The notes: generated by a model from the sequence alone, not told the origin. Positions 1 to 6,387 are shown, numbered from the stretch's first letter. The stretch is 9,138 nucleotides of DNA from Thermoplasmata archaeon (GCA_030043545.1 JASHXM010000156.1:1-9138), one strand, 5' to 3'. Numbers and translations are program-made.

Positions 1-596
1 ACCAAGTAAACCCAGAGGTCCGTGTACGTCCCGGAGAGCACCGCGGGCGCGATCGTACGCGCGGGGTTGAGCGAGCTGCCCGTCCATGGCCCGATCACGA
101 ACGTCGAAACGCCGACGGCCGCCGGCGGCAGGAGCAGCCGCCACCGACCCCGTCCCTCGCCCCGGTCGGCCAGCACGAACACCGAACCGATGAGCACGGC
201 CGTGAACGCGACCTCCGCCCCGAACGCCCGGCCGATGTTCCCGTCGGCCGGGACGGTCGCTCCCAAGTGACTCGAGCCGCCGAGCGCGAGGAGGACGACC
301 CCGCTGCCGAGGAAGGCGCCGGCGACCTGGGAGCCCCAGTAGCCGGGGGCCTCCCGCCAGTCGATGCGGCGGCTGACGGCGAGCGCCAGGGTGACCGCGG
401 GGTTGAGGTGGGCGCCGGAGACGCGGACGAACAGCAGGATCGGCACGAGCACCGCCCCGAACCACGCGACGGCCATCAGCGCCTGCGGGATCCCGCCCGC
501 GCGGCCGGCCGCGACGATCGTACCCGTGCCGATCCCTACGAGCAGGGCGGTGCCGAAGAACTCGGCCCCCCAGCGGGCGAACGGGGCGGTCGTCAC
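1..596 (-). CDS. MIP-family channel (aquaporin/aquaglyceroporin), C-terminus cut by window edge
   Basis: Membrane channel of the MIP family, passing water or small neutral solutes. Both half-helix signatures are present: SGAHLNPAVT (Asn65) and SSLNPAR (Asn177, Arg180). Hydrophobic helices surround them, as in the usual six-helix fold. By alignment in my head with GlpF, the selectivity-filter positions are Trp45, Thr165, Ser174 and Arg180. The Trp suggests a glyceroporin-like pore and the Ser resembles archaeal AqpM; this is inference. The start is the GTG at 594-596, because the next residues run straight into helix 1 and it lies 6 bp after the arsC-like stop. 198 codons are visible and the last helix is missing at the window edge. 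Next to an arsenate reductase and a divergent regulator, a plausible cargo is arsenite, As(OH)3. The family call is very secure; the substrate is not. Confidence 0.93.
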   Translation of the reverse strand, partial: MTTAPFARWGAEFFGTALLVGIGTGTIVAAGRAGGIPQALMAVAWFGAVLVPILLFVRVSGAHLNPAVTLALAVSRRIDWREAPGYWGSQVAGAFLGSGVVLLALGGSSHLGATVPADGNIGRAFGAEVAFTAVLIGSVFVLADRGEGRGRWRLLLPPAAVGVSTFVIGPWTGSSLNPARTIAPAVLSGTYTDLWVYL

Positions 597-602
597 CGGT
601 CG

Positions 603-1049
603 CTACGGGCTCGAGGCGTACGCCGCTCGGCGCTTGTCCGCGAGCTGGAGCTCCCGTCGGAGCCCCTCGACGCGGGCGCGCAGGTCGTCGCGCACGCGAC
701 GGAACCCGGCGTCATCGAGCCGGGCCGGATCGGGCAGCGCCCAGTCCGTCAACTCGAGCCCGCGCAGGTGGGCGGGACAGCTCGCGTCGTCGAGGCAGCC
801 CATCGTGACCCGCTGACGAGCGGCGTCCATCATCTCCCGAGTGAGCAGCTGGGGCGCGTGCGCGGGAAGGGTAAACCCGATCTCCGCCAGCATCGGGCCG
901 GTCCGCGGATTCGCCGCGACAGCCGGCTCAGTTCCGGCCGAGGTCGCGATCCACCCCGGAGGCGGGTGCGCGTTGAATATCGCCTCGGCCATCAGGGAGC
1001 GACAGGCGTTCTCGACACAGATGAACAGGACCGTGCGGGGCGCCGTCAT
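603..1049 (-). CDS. arsC: Arsenate reductase, thioredoxin-coupled LMW-phosphatase type
   Basis: 148-residue cytoplasmic protein of the low-molecular-weight phosphatase fold. The N-terminal loop CVENACRS (Cys11-X5-Arg17-Ser18) is the anion-binding site. It keeps the Asn-x-Cys-Arg-Ser form of arsenate reductases. A second cysteine pair (Cys85 and Cys91, in TMGCLDDASCP) and Asp107 in LPDP match the redox relay and general acid of thioredoxin-dependent ArsC, so reduction of arsenate to arsenite is the likely reaction. The start is the ATG at 1047-1049, since the family begins just before the first strand and a GGTG ribosome site lies 7 bases upstream. A GTG at 1086-1088 would add 13 residues rich in Pro and Gly. 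It overlaps nothing and is followed after 6 bp by the MIP channel, so the two are probably one operon. A protein-tyrosine phosphatase role is the alternative, less likely given the cysteine relay. Confidence 0.88.
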   Translation of the reverse strand: MTAPRTVLFICVENACRSLMAEAIFNAHPPPGWIATSAGTEPAVAANPRTGPMLAEIGFTLPAHAPQLLTREMMDAARQRVTMGCLDDASCPAHLRGLELTDWALPDPARLDDAGFRRVRDDLRARVEGLRRELQLADKRRAAYASSP

Positions 1050-1135
1050 CGAGGCCCACCCCCGCGGCCCCGGGCGTTCGGGAGCCACGCTCCCGACGAC
1101 CCGGAATCCGATCGACCGAACATCCTCGCCGCGGT

Positions 1136-1154
1136 CACTTCAATGGTTGAAGTG
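1136..1154. promoter_or_regulatory. Perfect 8-3-8 palindrome in the HxlR/arsC divergent region, likely operator
   Basis: CACTTCAA-TGG-TTGAAGTG, two perfect 8-base arms with a 3-base spacer, in one of the few AT-rich spots of this part. It ends directly before the CTCATAAG element, so bound protein would cover the BRE/TATA region of the regulator gene and probably the start region of the arsC transcript. HxlR proteins are dimers that bind inverted repeats, so self-regulation plus control of arsC is the simplest reading. Binding itself is inferred. Confidence 0.6.
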
Positions 1155-1162
1155 CTCATAAG
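1155..1162 (+). promoter_or_regulatory. TATA-like element for the HxlR regulator (possibly used in both directions)
   Basis: CTCATAAG, centred about 26 bp before the GTG start of the regulator, as expected for a leaderless archaeal transcript. Its complement, CTTATGAG, could also serve arsC on the other strand, giving a leader of about 85 bases. It is a weak match to the TATA consensus. Confidence 0.4.
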
Positions 1163-1183
1163 CCGCCGCTACGTACCGAGGAA

Positions 1184-1510
1184 GTGGGCGCGCGCCGGAC
1201 CGAGGATCTCGTCTGCCCGTGCCCGCCGGTCGGATTGATCGACGTCGTCGGAAAGAAGTGGGCGGTCTGCGTCGTCTCGCTGCTCGGCCGGTACGGGACG
1301 GTCCGGTTCGGCCCGATCCAGCGATGCCTCTCGGGCGTGAGTCCGGCGACCCTCACCGCCACGCTCCGCGCGCTCGAACGGGCGCACCTCGTCCAGCGCC
1401 CGCTCGTCGAGGACCGTCGGGGTCCCGTCCGGGGGTACGCCCTCACCGGTTCGGGTCGTGCGCTGTACGAGCGCCTGCTGCCGCTCGCGGACTGGCTGGC
1501 CCGGCCGTAG
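1184..1510 (+). CDS. HxlR-family winged-helix transcriptional regulator
   Basis: 108-residue DNA-binding protein of the HxlR/MarR-like family, normal length for the family. The typical order is visible: an N-terminal Cys-Pro segment (VCPCP, Cys11 and Cys13), VVGKKWAVCVVSLL, then GTVRFGPIQ, a recognition-helix region LSGVSPATLTATLRALERAHLV, a wing with VRGYALTGSGRALY, and a C-terminal leucine-rich dimer helix ending in DWLARP. Cys29 and Cys48 bring the total to four cysteines, and several HxlR proteins are thiol-based sensors, so sensing arsenite or oxidants is a reasonable inference. It is divergent from arsC and the MIP channel, with a palindrome between them. The start is a GTG close to the expected transcription start. 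Family call secure; ligand unknown. Confidence 0.88.
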   Translation: MGARRTEDLVCPCPPVGLIDVVGKKWAVCVVSLLGRYGTVRFGPIQRCLSGVSPATLTATLRALERAHLVQRPLVEDRRGPVRGYALTGSGRALYERLLPLADWLARP

Positions 1511-1554
1511 GCGATCGCCGCGTCGCACCCGGGAGCCGCGGCGTGCGACCGTTC

Positions 1555-1581
1555 GTCCCGGGTCCTCAGTAGCCCCGGGAC
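1555..1581. terminator. Inverted repeat between two convergent genes
   Basis: GTCCCGGG (1555-1562) pairs with CCCGGGAC (1574-1581) across an 11-base loop that holds the stop codon of the minus-strand membrane protein gene. It sits where transcripts of the HxlR gene and that gene meet. No T-run follows, so this is a possible hairpin rather than a proven terminator. Confidence 0.3.
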
Positions 1582-1850
1582 TGCAGGAAGATCCCGACCG
1601 CCAGGATGACGATCCCGACGCCGCAGACCACGATCCCGGCCTCGAGCGTGCTGAAGAAGCTCGTCTCGAGCGACACGTAGTTCGTGCCGTTGCCGTTGAC
1701 GTCGGTGATGATGTAGCCGAGGCTCAGGCCCGAGAGGATCACCCCGACGCCCTCGATCACGAGCCCGGCGAGCCGGATCGCCGCCCCGCGGGTCCCCGCG
1801 CGCGTCCCGGGGGCCGTCGCGGTCGCCGCGGGAGACGCGGACGCGTCCAT
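1566..1850 (-). CDS. Small two-helix membrane protein of unknown function
   Basis: 94 residues, not recognised. An Ala/Thr/Gly-rich N-terminal tail (residues 1-25, with two Arg close to the membrane) leads into a hydrophobic helix at about 28-48, a polar loop of about 20 residues (TDVNGNGTNYVSLETSF), a second helix at about 66-88, and a short QSRGY tail. The positive charges at both ends place the termini in the cytoplasm and the loop outside. The ATG at 1848-1850 is preferred: a weak TTCCTTAG element is centred about 26 bp upstream, and further upstream the same frame becomes an Arg-rich sequence that is antisense-like and lies inside the nucleotidyltransferase gene. It follows that gene by 65 bp on the same strand but probably has its own promoter. 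The function is open. Confidence 0.68.
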   Translation of the reverse strand: MDASASPAATATAPGTRAGTRGAAIRLAGLVIEGVGVILSGLSLGYIITDVNGNGTNYVSLETSFFSTLEAGIVVCGVGIVILAVGIFLQSRGY

Positions 1851-1870
1851 CGGAAGCGGCACCGCGGCCG

Positions 1871-1880
1871 AGCTAAGGAA
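1871..1880 (-). promoter_or_regulatory. Weak TATA-like element for the small membrane protein
   Basis: TTCCTTAGCT on the minus strand, centred about 26 bp before the ATG at 1850, in otherwise GC-rich sequence. Spacing is right for a leaderless transcript; the match to consensus is poor. Confidence 0.25.
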
Positions 1881-1915
1881 TCTTCGGGACCTGCCACCGG
1901 TCGCCGGGCGGGGAT

Positions 1916-2494
1916 CTACGGACGGCGGATCAGCGACTCGATGTCGGGGCGAGCGAGCTCCTCCCGGACGTACGCGAGCCGGGTGCGGATCGTCGCCTCG
2001 GTCCCGAACCGTTGGGCGATCGCCTCGACCCCGGTCAGCCGGCCGGCGCGGACCCCGTCGACGACGTTCGTGACGATCTTCTCGGCGTACGCCTTCCACC
2101 GTTTCGTGAGCAGTCGGGTGTACCAGACCGCCTCGGGGGTCGCGTACGAGATCCCGGCGGTTTCGGTCGAGCCGTCCGCCAGCAGGAATCGGAAGAACTC
2201 CTCGCCGGATTTCGTCCCGGAGAACGTCGACGCGTTGATCACGTCGAGCGGAACCCCGCCCTGCGGGAGGAGGCGGAACCGGGCGAGCTGCGCATCCTTC
2301 CAGTCGAACGCGAGCTCCTTGACGCCCTGCAACCGGACGATCGTCCTCTCGAAGTCGCCCGTCGCGACCATCACATCGACGTCACGGGTGGCCGTGGCCG
2401 CCAGCTGGGCGATCGCCTGCCCGCCGATGACGACGTAGCGGATCTCCTCCCGACGGAGGATCGCGTCGACCGCCAGGACCTCGGCGTCGGTCAC
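1916..2494 (-). CDS. Nucleotidyltransferase-fold protein, toxin/antitoxin-module type (AbiEii/MNT-like)
   Basis: 192-residue soluble protein. The N-terminal half has the nucleotidyltransferase pattern: VVIGGQAI (Gly24-Gly25), then TRDVDVMV with Asp38 and Asp40 as the two metal-binding acids, and PLDVIN with Asp84 as the third. The C-terminal half is helical (WYTRLLTKRWKAYAEKIV and onward), as in AbiEii-like and DUF6036-like proteins. All three acids are present, so catalysis is possible; family members transfer nucleotides to tRNA or partner proteins, but the target here is unknown. The GTG start at 2492-2494 overlaps the stop of the upstream gene by 4 bp (GTGA), which points to translational coupling and a two-gene module. 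Nothing looks broken. Whether it is the toxin or antitoxin of the pair cannot be told from sequence. Confidence 0.8.
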   Translation of the reverse strand: MTDAEVLAVDAILRREEIRYVVIGGQAIAQLAATATRDVDVMVATGDFERTIVRLQGVKELAFDWKDAQLARFRLLPQGGVPLDVINASTFSGTKSGEEFFRFLLADGSTETAGISYATPEAVWYTRLLTKRWKAYAEKIVTNVVDGVRAGRLTGVEAIAQRFGTEATIRTRLAYVREELARPDIESLIRRP

Positions 2495-3057
2495 TGGGCT
2501 GCCGGAAGCGGCGGATTATTGCGTTCGATCCAGCGGAGCTCCTCCCGGGGGAGCGATTCGCCGACCTTCGGAAGCGCCGGCGCAAACTCCTGAAGCCGAA
2601 CCTTGGTCGCGGGCCGTTCCAGCCCTTCGTTGCGGACGCGGCGATACAGCTCGTTCGGGTCCAGCCGATGCCGGTTCCGCTGCGCGACGACGCGGGCGGC
2701 GAGCGGGTCGAACCGCAGCAGCAGCGTGACCAGCTCGACGGGGCCCGGGGCGCGGAGCGACTCTTCGTCGTGTACGGGAAGGAGCCGATAGTCGGACACG
2801 ATCTTCCCCGCGAGGTTCGCCGGGACGGCGAGCCACGGCCGGAAGCTGACCGGGTAGCCGCTCTCGGTCACCCACTCGGAGGTGAGCAGGAACGCCGGGA
2901 CCCGGTGGCGTCGGAGGCGGGCGACATCCTCGGGGGATCGCACCCGCGGGCGGTACTCCGACCTTGGGCGACCTCGCGCCCGGGGGGCGATCGCCCGCAT
3001 CTCCCGCGGAAGCGGGTGCTCCCCGGGCTCGCGCAGCAGGCTCGACTCGACCCTCAT
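2491..3057 (-). CDS. Unrecognised partner gene of the nucleotidyltransferase
   Basis: 188 residues from the ATG at 3055-3057; I do not recognise the family. It is soluble, Arg- and Pro-rich at the N-terminus (residues 1-45), then has a mixed alpha/beta region with VPAFLLTSEWVTE, a hydrophobic PWLAVPANLAGKIVSDYRLL, and a charged helical part (VELVTLLLRFDPLAARVVAQ, LDPNELYRRVRNEGLE). The start is chosen because a near-consensus TATA box (TATAAATA, 3081-3088) is centred 27-28 bp upstream, as for a leaderless message. The same frame stays open up to an ATG at 3291, giving a 266-residue version with a membrane helix; see the separate entry. The 4-bp overlap with the downstream nucleotidyltransferase suggests both act together, perhaps as a toxin-antitoxin pair. 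That role is inference from layout only. Confidence 0.7.
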   Translation of the reverse strand: MRVESSLLREPGEHPLPREMRAIAPRARGRPRSEYRPRVRSPEDVARLRRHRVPAFLLTSEWVTESGYPVSFRPWLAVPANLAGKIVSDYRLLPVHDEESLRAPGPVELVTLLLRFDPLAARVVAQRNRHRLDPNELYRRVRNEGLERPATKVRLQEFAPALPKVGESLPREELRWIERNNPPLPAAQ

Positions 3058-3389
3058 CCAACGGCACATCGGCGTGTAAGTATTTATATTAAGAGGCCGA
3101 CCGTGGCCGCCGATGGTGGGGATCTCCGAATTGATCTGCGTCAGGATCAAGAACATCACCAGGGCGAGGTCGACGATCGCGGCCACCCCAATCGCCCGCG
3201 CGCGGCCACGGCCCATGTTGCGCAGGGCGCGGGAAGCTAGGGGCAGCCGTTGCAGGGCAACGGACCGGCTCTCGTTCTGTTCTTCCAACATCGTTCCTAG
3301 ATCGGCCCCCGGGCGGGGTCCGAGGTTGGCGCTCGGGCCCGAGAGCTGGTTCCCGAGGTCGCGCTCGCCCGTCGAGGACCGTCGGGCGC
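3058..3389 (-). other. Stretch between cyclase and partner gene, with an open frame coding a membrane helix
   Basis: No separate gene is certain here. On the minus strand the partner gene's frame continues upstream without a stop to an ATG at 3291, preceded by AGGA 4 bases earlier. The extra 78 residues contain a clear membrane helix, IGVAAIVDLALVMFLILTQI, after an Arg-rich segment (MGRGRARA). Third codon positions are almost all G or C between about 3100 and 3216, as in real genes here, then drop across the TATA box, which reads Leu-Asn-Ile-Asn-Thr in frame. So either a longer membrane-anchored form of the partner exists, or this is the remnant of a small membrane protein gene. Positions 3292-3389 are GC-rich, with a 12-base palindrome (CTCGGGCCCGAG, 3332-3343) and no visible promoter. 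Confidence 0.4.
3081..3092 (-). promoter_or_regulatory. Strong TATA box upstream of the partner/nucleotidyltransferase pair
   Basis: TTAATATAAATA on the minus strand, containing the archaeal consensus-like TATAAATA at 3081-3088. It is the most AT-rich run in this part of the window. The distance to the ATG at 3057 predicts a transcript with no or almost no leader. Confidence 0.6.
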
Positions 3390-5339
3390 CTACGCGAAGT
3401 TGAACCGGCGCAGGAGCCCGACGAATCGCGGATCCTTCCGCAGGTCATCGAGCAATGGATCGATGAGGAGGTCCTCGACGACTACCGCGCTCCTCTCCCG
3501 GTACGCCTTCTCGAACCAGTCGAAAGCGGCGTCCGTCTCTCCCCGGGCCGCGTATACCAAGGCCGCGGGGCCGGCCGGCACCCGTCCCTTCTCCCAGTCC
3601 GCGATCAGTCCGGCCAGCAGCCGGTCCGACTCCTCGGCGTGCCCGGCCCGGGCGCACGCGACCGCCAGGATCGCCCTCCGGCTCGGCGAGGTCTCCCATG
3701 CCCCCGTCAGCGACTTTCGGGCGTGCTCGAGCGCGGCGTCCGTCCGCCCGAGCCCCAGTTCGCAGAGCGACCCAAGGACGTAGCTCGGAACGCCGAGTCG
3801 GGCTTCGACCTCCTGGAGGTGGTCGAGCGCCCCGACGTAGTCGCGCAGGTAGTAGAGGAAGAACGCCGGTTGGAGTACCGCTTGGCGGGAGAACGGGTCG
3901 AGCTCGGCGCTCCGGCGGGATTCGCGAAGCGCCTCCGCCAGCTGGCCCCGGGCCGCGAGGCACACGGCCAGCCAGTAGTGGCCGAGCACGCTGTTGGGGT
4001 CGAGGGTGACCGCGCGTCGGAGCTCTGCCTCGGCGCCGGCCCAGTCGTATCGGTTGTAGAGGACCGGGGCGAGCGACGCGTGCGCGTCCGCCAGGTTCGG
4101 GTCCAACTGCAGGGCGGTCCGGGCCGCCGGCTCGGCCATCGCGAGCGCGTCGGCGAGGGGCATGTTGCCGTGGTTCCCGAGGAGCGCGTAGCTGTCCGCG
4201 AGGCCGCAGTACGCGAGGGCGAACCTCGGGTCGAGCGCGACAGCCCGCTTGAAGTACAAAATCGCGTTCCGGTAGTTCTGCTCCCCGGCCGCCCACCACA
4301 GCTGTCGCCCGCGCAGGTAGAGCTCGTAGGCGGCGAAGTTCGGAGTGGCGAACCGACCGAGAGCAGCCCGGTCGCGCGGCTCAAGCTCCACCTGGAGCGC
4401 GTCCGCGACGCGGGTGGCGATCTCCGTCTGGAGCTCGAACACCCGACGGAGCTCGCGGTCGAACCGGTCGGCCCACAGGTGGGCCTCCGACTTCACATCG
4501 ATCAGCTGCGCCGTGATCCGGAGCTGATTGGCGGACTTCCGAACGCTCCCCTCGAGGACCACGTCCACGCGGAGCTCCCGTCCGACCTCCCGGATCCCCC
4601 GGGGGGCAGTCTTGTACCGCATCACCGACGTCCGCGCGATCACCTCGCAGCCGGGCACCCGGGCGAGCTCGGCGATCAACTCCTCGGTGAGGCCGTCCGC
4701 GAAGAACTCGTCCTCGGGGTCCGGGCTCATGTTCGTGAACGGGAGGACCGCCAACCGGTGGCGGGTCCCCCGGGAGGGGCCCGCTTCGTCGGGGGCGGGC
4801 GGGTCGGAGTCCGCTTCGAGCCGATAGAGCCCGACGGCGTGCCCGATGTTCTTGAGGTCGCTCGGCGGCAGCGGCTCGAACGACGCCGCGAGCTTGTTGC
4901 GCAGCTGCTCGCGGACCGCCTCCGAAACGCAGATGCCCCCGGGGTCGGCGAGGGGTTCGATGCGCGATGCGATGTTGACGGCGTCCCCGAAGACGTCACC
5001 GGCGGAGTGCACGACGTCCCCCAGGTGGACGCCGATCCGTACCTCGATCGGCGCGGACGAGTGGGCGGCGTTGTGCCTCTGGAGGGTCCGCTGGATCTCG
5101 ATCGCGCATCGGGCCGCCTCCAGCGCGCTCGGGAACTCGACGAGGAACGCGTCGCCGATCGACTTCACCTCGGTGCCGTGAAAGCGCGGGAACAGCGGCC
5201 GCAGGAGTCGGTTGTGGGTCTCGAGTCGCGCGAGGGCCTCCGCTTCGTCGTCCTGCGTGAGCGCCGCGAACCCCACGATGTCGGTGAACATGATCGCGGC
5301 GAGTCGCCGTTCGCCGTCGGCCACGCTTCGGAAACCCAC
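3390..5339 (-). CDS. Class III nucleotidyl cyclase with TolB-like domain and TPR repeats
   Basis: 649-residue protein, most likely cytoplasmic as no signal or membrane helix is visible. Residues 10-175 form a class III cyclase domain with every catalytic position: metal acids Asp20 (FTDIVGF) and Asp63 (SIGDAF), base-selecting Lys59 and Asp119, and transition-state Asn122 and Arg126 (GDAVNIASR). Lys plus Asp predicts ATP as substrate and cAMP as product. Residues 195-320 resemble the TolB/FlgO N-terminal-like domain often fused to such cyclases (LAVLPFTNMSPDPEDEFFADG). Residues 335-640 are TPR repeats ending in ALDP, QLDP, TLDP and ELDP units. The first GTG (5337-5339) follows an in-frame stop closely; GTG at 5322-5324 is a good alternative, about 27 bp from a TTAA element. 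The architecture is common in bacteria, so acquisition by transfer is likely. Effector unknown. Confidence 0.9.
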   Translation of the reverse strand: MGFRSVADGERRLAAIMFTDIVGFAALTQDDEAEALARLETHNRLLRPLFPRFHGTEVKSIGDAFLVEFPSALEAARCAIEIQRTLQRHNAAHSSAPIEVRIGVHLGDVVHSAGDVFGDAVNIASRIEPLADPGGICVSEAVREQLRNKLAASFEPLPPSDLKNIGHAVGLYRLEADSDPPAPDEAGPSRGTRHRLAVLPFTNMSPDPEDEFFADGLTEELIAELARVPGCEVIARTSVMRYKTAPRGIREVGRELRVDVVLEGSVRKSANQLRITAQLIDVKSEAHLWADRFDRELRRVFELQTEIATRVADALQVELEPRDRAALGRFATPNFAAYELYLRGRQLWWAAGEQNYRNAILYFKRAVALDPRFALAYCGLADSYALLGNHGNMPLADALAMAEPAARTALQLDPNLADAHASLAPVLYNRYDWAGAEAELRRAVTLDPNSVLGHYWLAVCLAARGQLAEALRESRRSAELDPFSRQAVLQPAFFLYYLRDYVGALDHLQEVEARLGVPSYVLGSLCELGLGRTDAALEHARKSLTGAWETSPSRRAILAVACARAGHAEESDRLLAGLIADWEKGRVPAGPAALVYAARGETDAAFDWFEKAYRERSAVVVEDLLIDPLLDDLRKDPRFVGLLRRFNFA

Positions 5340-5513
5340 TCCGGGCGGTTAATGGCTCCGAGACGCGCGGCCCGGATCCCGCGCCGACCGAGACCGCCCG
5401 GGTCCCGGACCCCACTCGCGGTTCATGGGGCAGCAGATCGGCCGACCGCGCTCCACGCCTCAGCGTCGGCGGCGAGCCCACGACCCGCGGCATGAGCTTT
5501 AGATTTGCTGAAG

Positions 5514-5528
5514 TTACCATATCGGTAA
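5514..5528. promoter_or_regulatory. Palindrome upstream of abiEi, likely operator
   Basis: TTACC-ATATC-GGTAA, with matching A and T bases further out (one mismatch), giving imperfect 8-base arms. It lies immediately upstream of the TTTTAA element, over the BRE position. AbiEi antitoxins are known to repress their own operon by binding inverted repeats, which fits this place; binding is inferred. Confidence 0.5.
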
Positions 5529-5537
5529 TTTTAACGT
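5526..5537 (+). promoter_or_regulatory. TATA element for abiEi, leaderless start
   Basis: TAATTTTAACGT, with its AT core centred about 28 bp before the ATG at 5560. The region from about 5500 to 5550 is strongly AT-rich compared with everything around it. No ribosome binding site precedes the ATG, in line with a leaderless message. Confidence 0.5.
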
Positions 5538-5559
5538 ATCGAAAACATCTGTCGGTCCG

Positions 5560-6387
5560 ATGGCCTCACGCTCGCTCTCCCGGACCGAGGCCCGAGTGGT
5601 GCTCTCCCTCGAAGCCGAAGGGGCCGAGCTCCTGACCGTGGACGGGGTGCAGCGTCGCGCGGGAGTCTCTCGGGGGTTCGCTCGCAAGGTCGCTCACGGC
5701 CTGGTGAAGAAGGGGTGGCTGCAGCGGGTCGGACGGGGTCGATACTTGCTGAACCCGGCGCGGCACGGCCCCGACGCGGTCCCGGACACCGACCCGTTCC
5801 GCCTCGGCAGTCGGATCGTCTCGCCATACTACTTTGGGTACGCGACCGCCGCCGAGCTGCTCGGCCTCCTGCCGCAGGCGAGCCGGACGTACTACATCGT
5901 CACCCCGAAGCGGAACGAAGTCGGATGGGCCCACGCGGCCCGGTTCCGCCGCGTCACCGTCGCGCCGAAGCGATTCTTCGGGTTCACCCGGATCGAGCGG
6001 CGCGGGGAGCGAATCGTCGTGAGCGACCGGGAGCGGACCGTCCTCGACTGCCTGTCCCGGCCGCAGTTCGCGGGCGGGCTCGGCGGCGGGGTCCAGGTGA
6101 TCGAGAGCGCGGGTCGGCGTCTCCACTGGGCGCGGCTGGAGCGGTACTTGCGTCGGTTGGGGTCTCGCAGTCTTTCGCTGCGGCTCGGGTACCTACTCGA
6201 GAATTACGGGACGACGGCCCGGCCCCCCGCCGGATGGCTCGACCGGTGGCGCGCTCGCGGGGACGAGCCGTATTTTCCGCTGGGGGCGCCGGCGGAGTTC
6301 GGCCGCCGCGGACCGCACGATGCGCGCTGGCATCTGATTCGCAACGTACCCGAGGAGCTGCTGCGCGCGGAGGTCGATCTCCGATGA
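5560..6387 (+). CDS. abiEi: AbiEi-like antitoxin / transcriptional regulator
   Basis: 275 residues, full length for the family. Residues 1-65 form a winged helix-turn-helix (LSRTEARVVLSLE, LLTVDGVQRRAGVSRGFARKVAHGLVKKGWLQRVGRGRYLL). Then comes the AbiEi C-terminal part: SPYYFGYATAAELLGLL, YYIVTPKRN, FFGFTRIE, IVVSDRERTVLDCLSRP and a helical Leu/Arg-rich end. In type IV toxin-antitoxin systems AbiEi represses its operon and counters the nucleotidyltransferase toxin AbiEii. Its stop overlaps the next start in ATGA, the usual abiE arrangement. A palindrome and a TATA element lie just upstream. It appears intact although its toxin gene is cut short, so today it may act mainly as a repressor. Confidence 0.85.
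   Translation: MASRSLSRTEARVVLSLEAEGAELLTVDGVQRRAGVSRGFARKVAHGLVKKGWLQRVGRGRYLLNPARHGPDAVPDTDPFRLGSRIVSPYYFGYATAAELLGLLPQASRTYYIVTPKRNEVGWAHAARFRRVTVAPKRFFGFTRIERRGERIVVSDRERTVLDCLSRPQFAGGLGGGVQVIESAGRRLHWARLERYLRRLGSRSLSLRLGYLLENYGTTARPPAGWLDRWRARGDEPYFPLGAPAEFGRRGPHDARWHLIRNVPEELLRAEVDLR

Noticed and set aside
267..1238. A plus-strand open frame of 323 codons across the MIP and arsC genes
   Set aside because: It has no recognisable domain and is rich in Arg, Pro and Gly; the minus strand holds two well-recognised genes.
3332..3343. CTCGGGCCCGAG as a copy of the tRNA-Lys 3' end (attachment site)
   Set aside because: Only about 10 GC-only bases match and the T-arm sequence is missing. The match is explained by its being a palindrome in GC-rich DNA.
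3058..5339. A Pycsar-like defence pair: cyclase followed by a membrane effector
   Set aside because: The cyclase carries TolB and TPR domains unlike defence cyclases, and the downstream open frame has a membrane helix but no visible cyclic-nucleotide-binding domain.
3639..5495. A plus-strand open frame of 618 codons, antisense to the cyclase
   Set aside because: Its translation is low-complexity Arg/Glu/Val/Gly-rich with no motif, while the minus strand has a complete cyclase-TolB-TPR protein. Long antisense frames are usual at this GC content.
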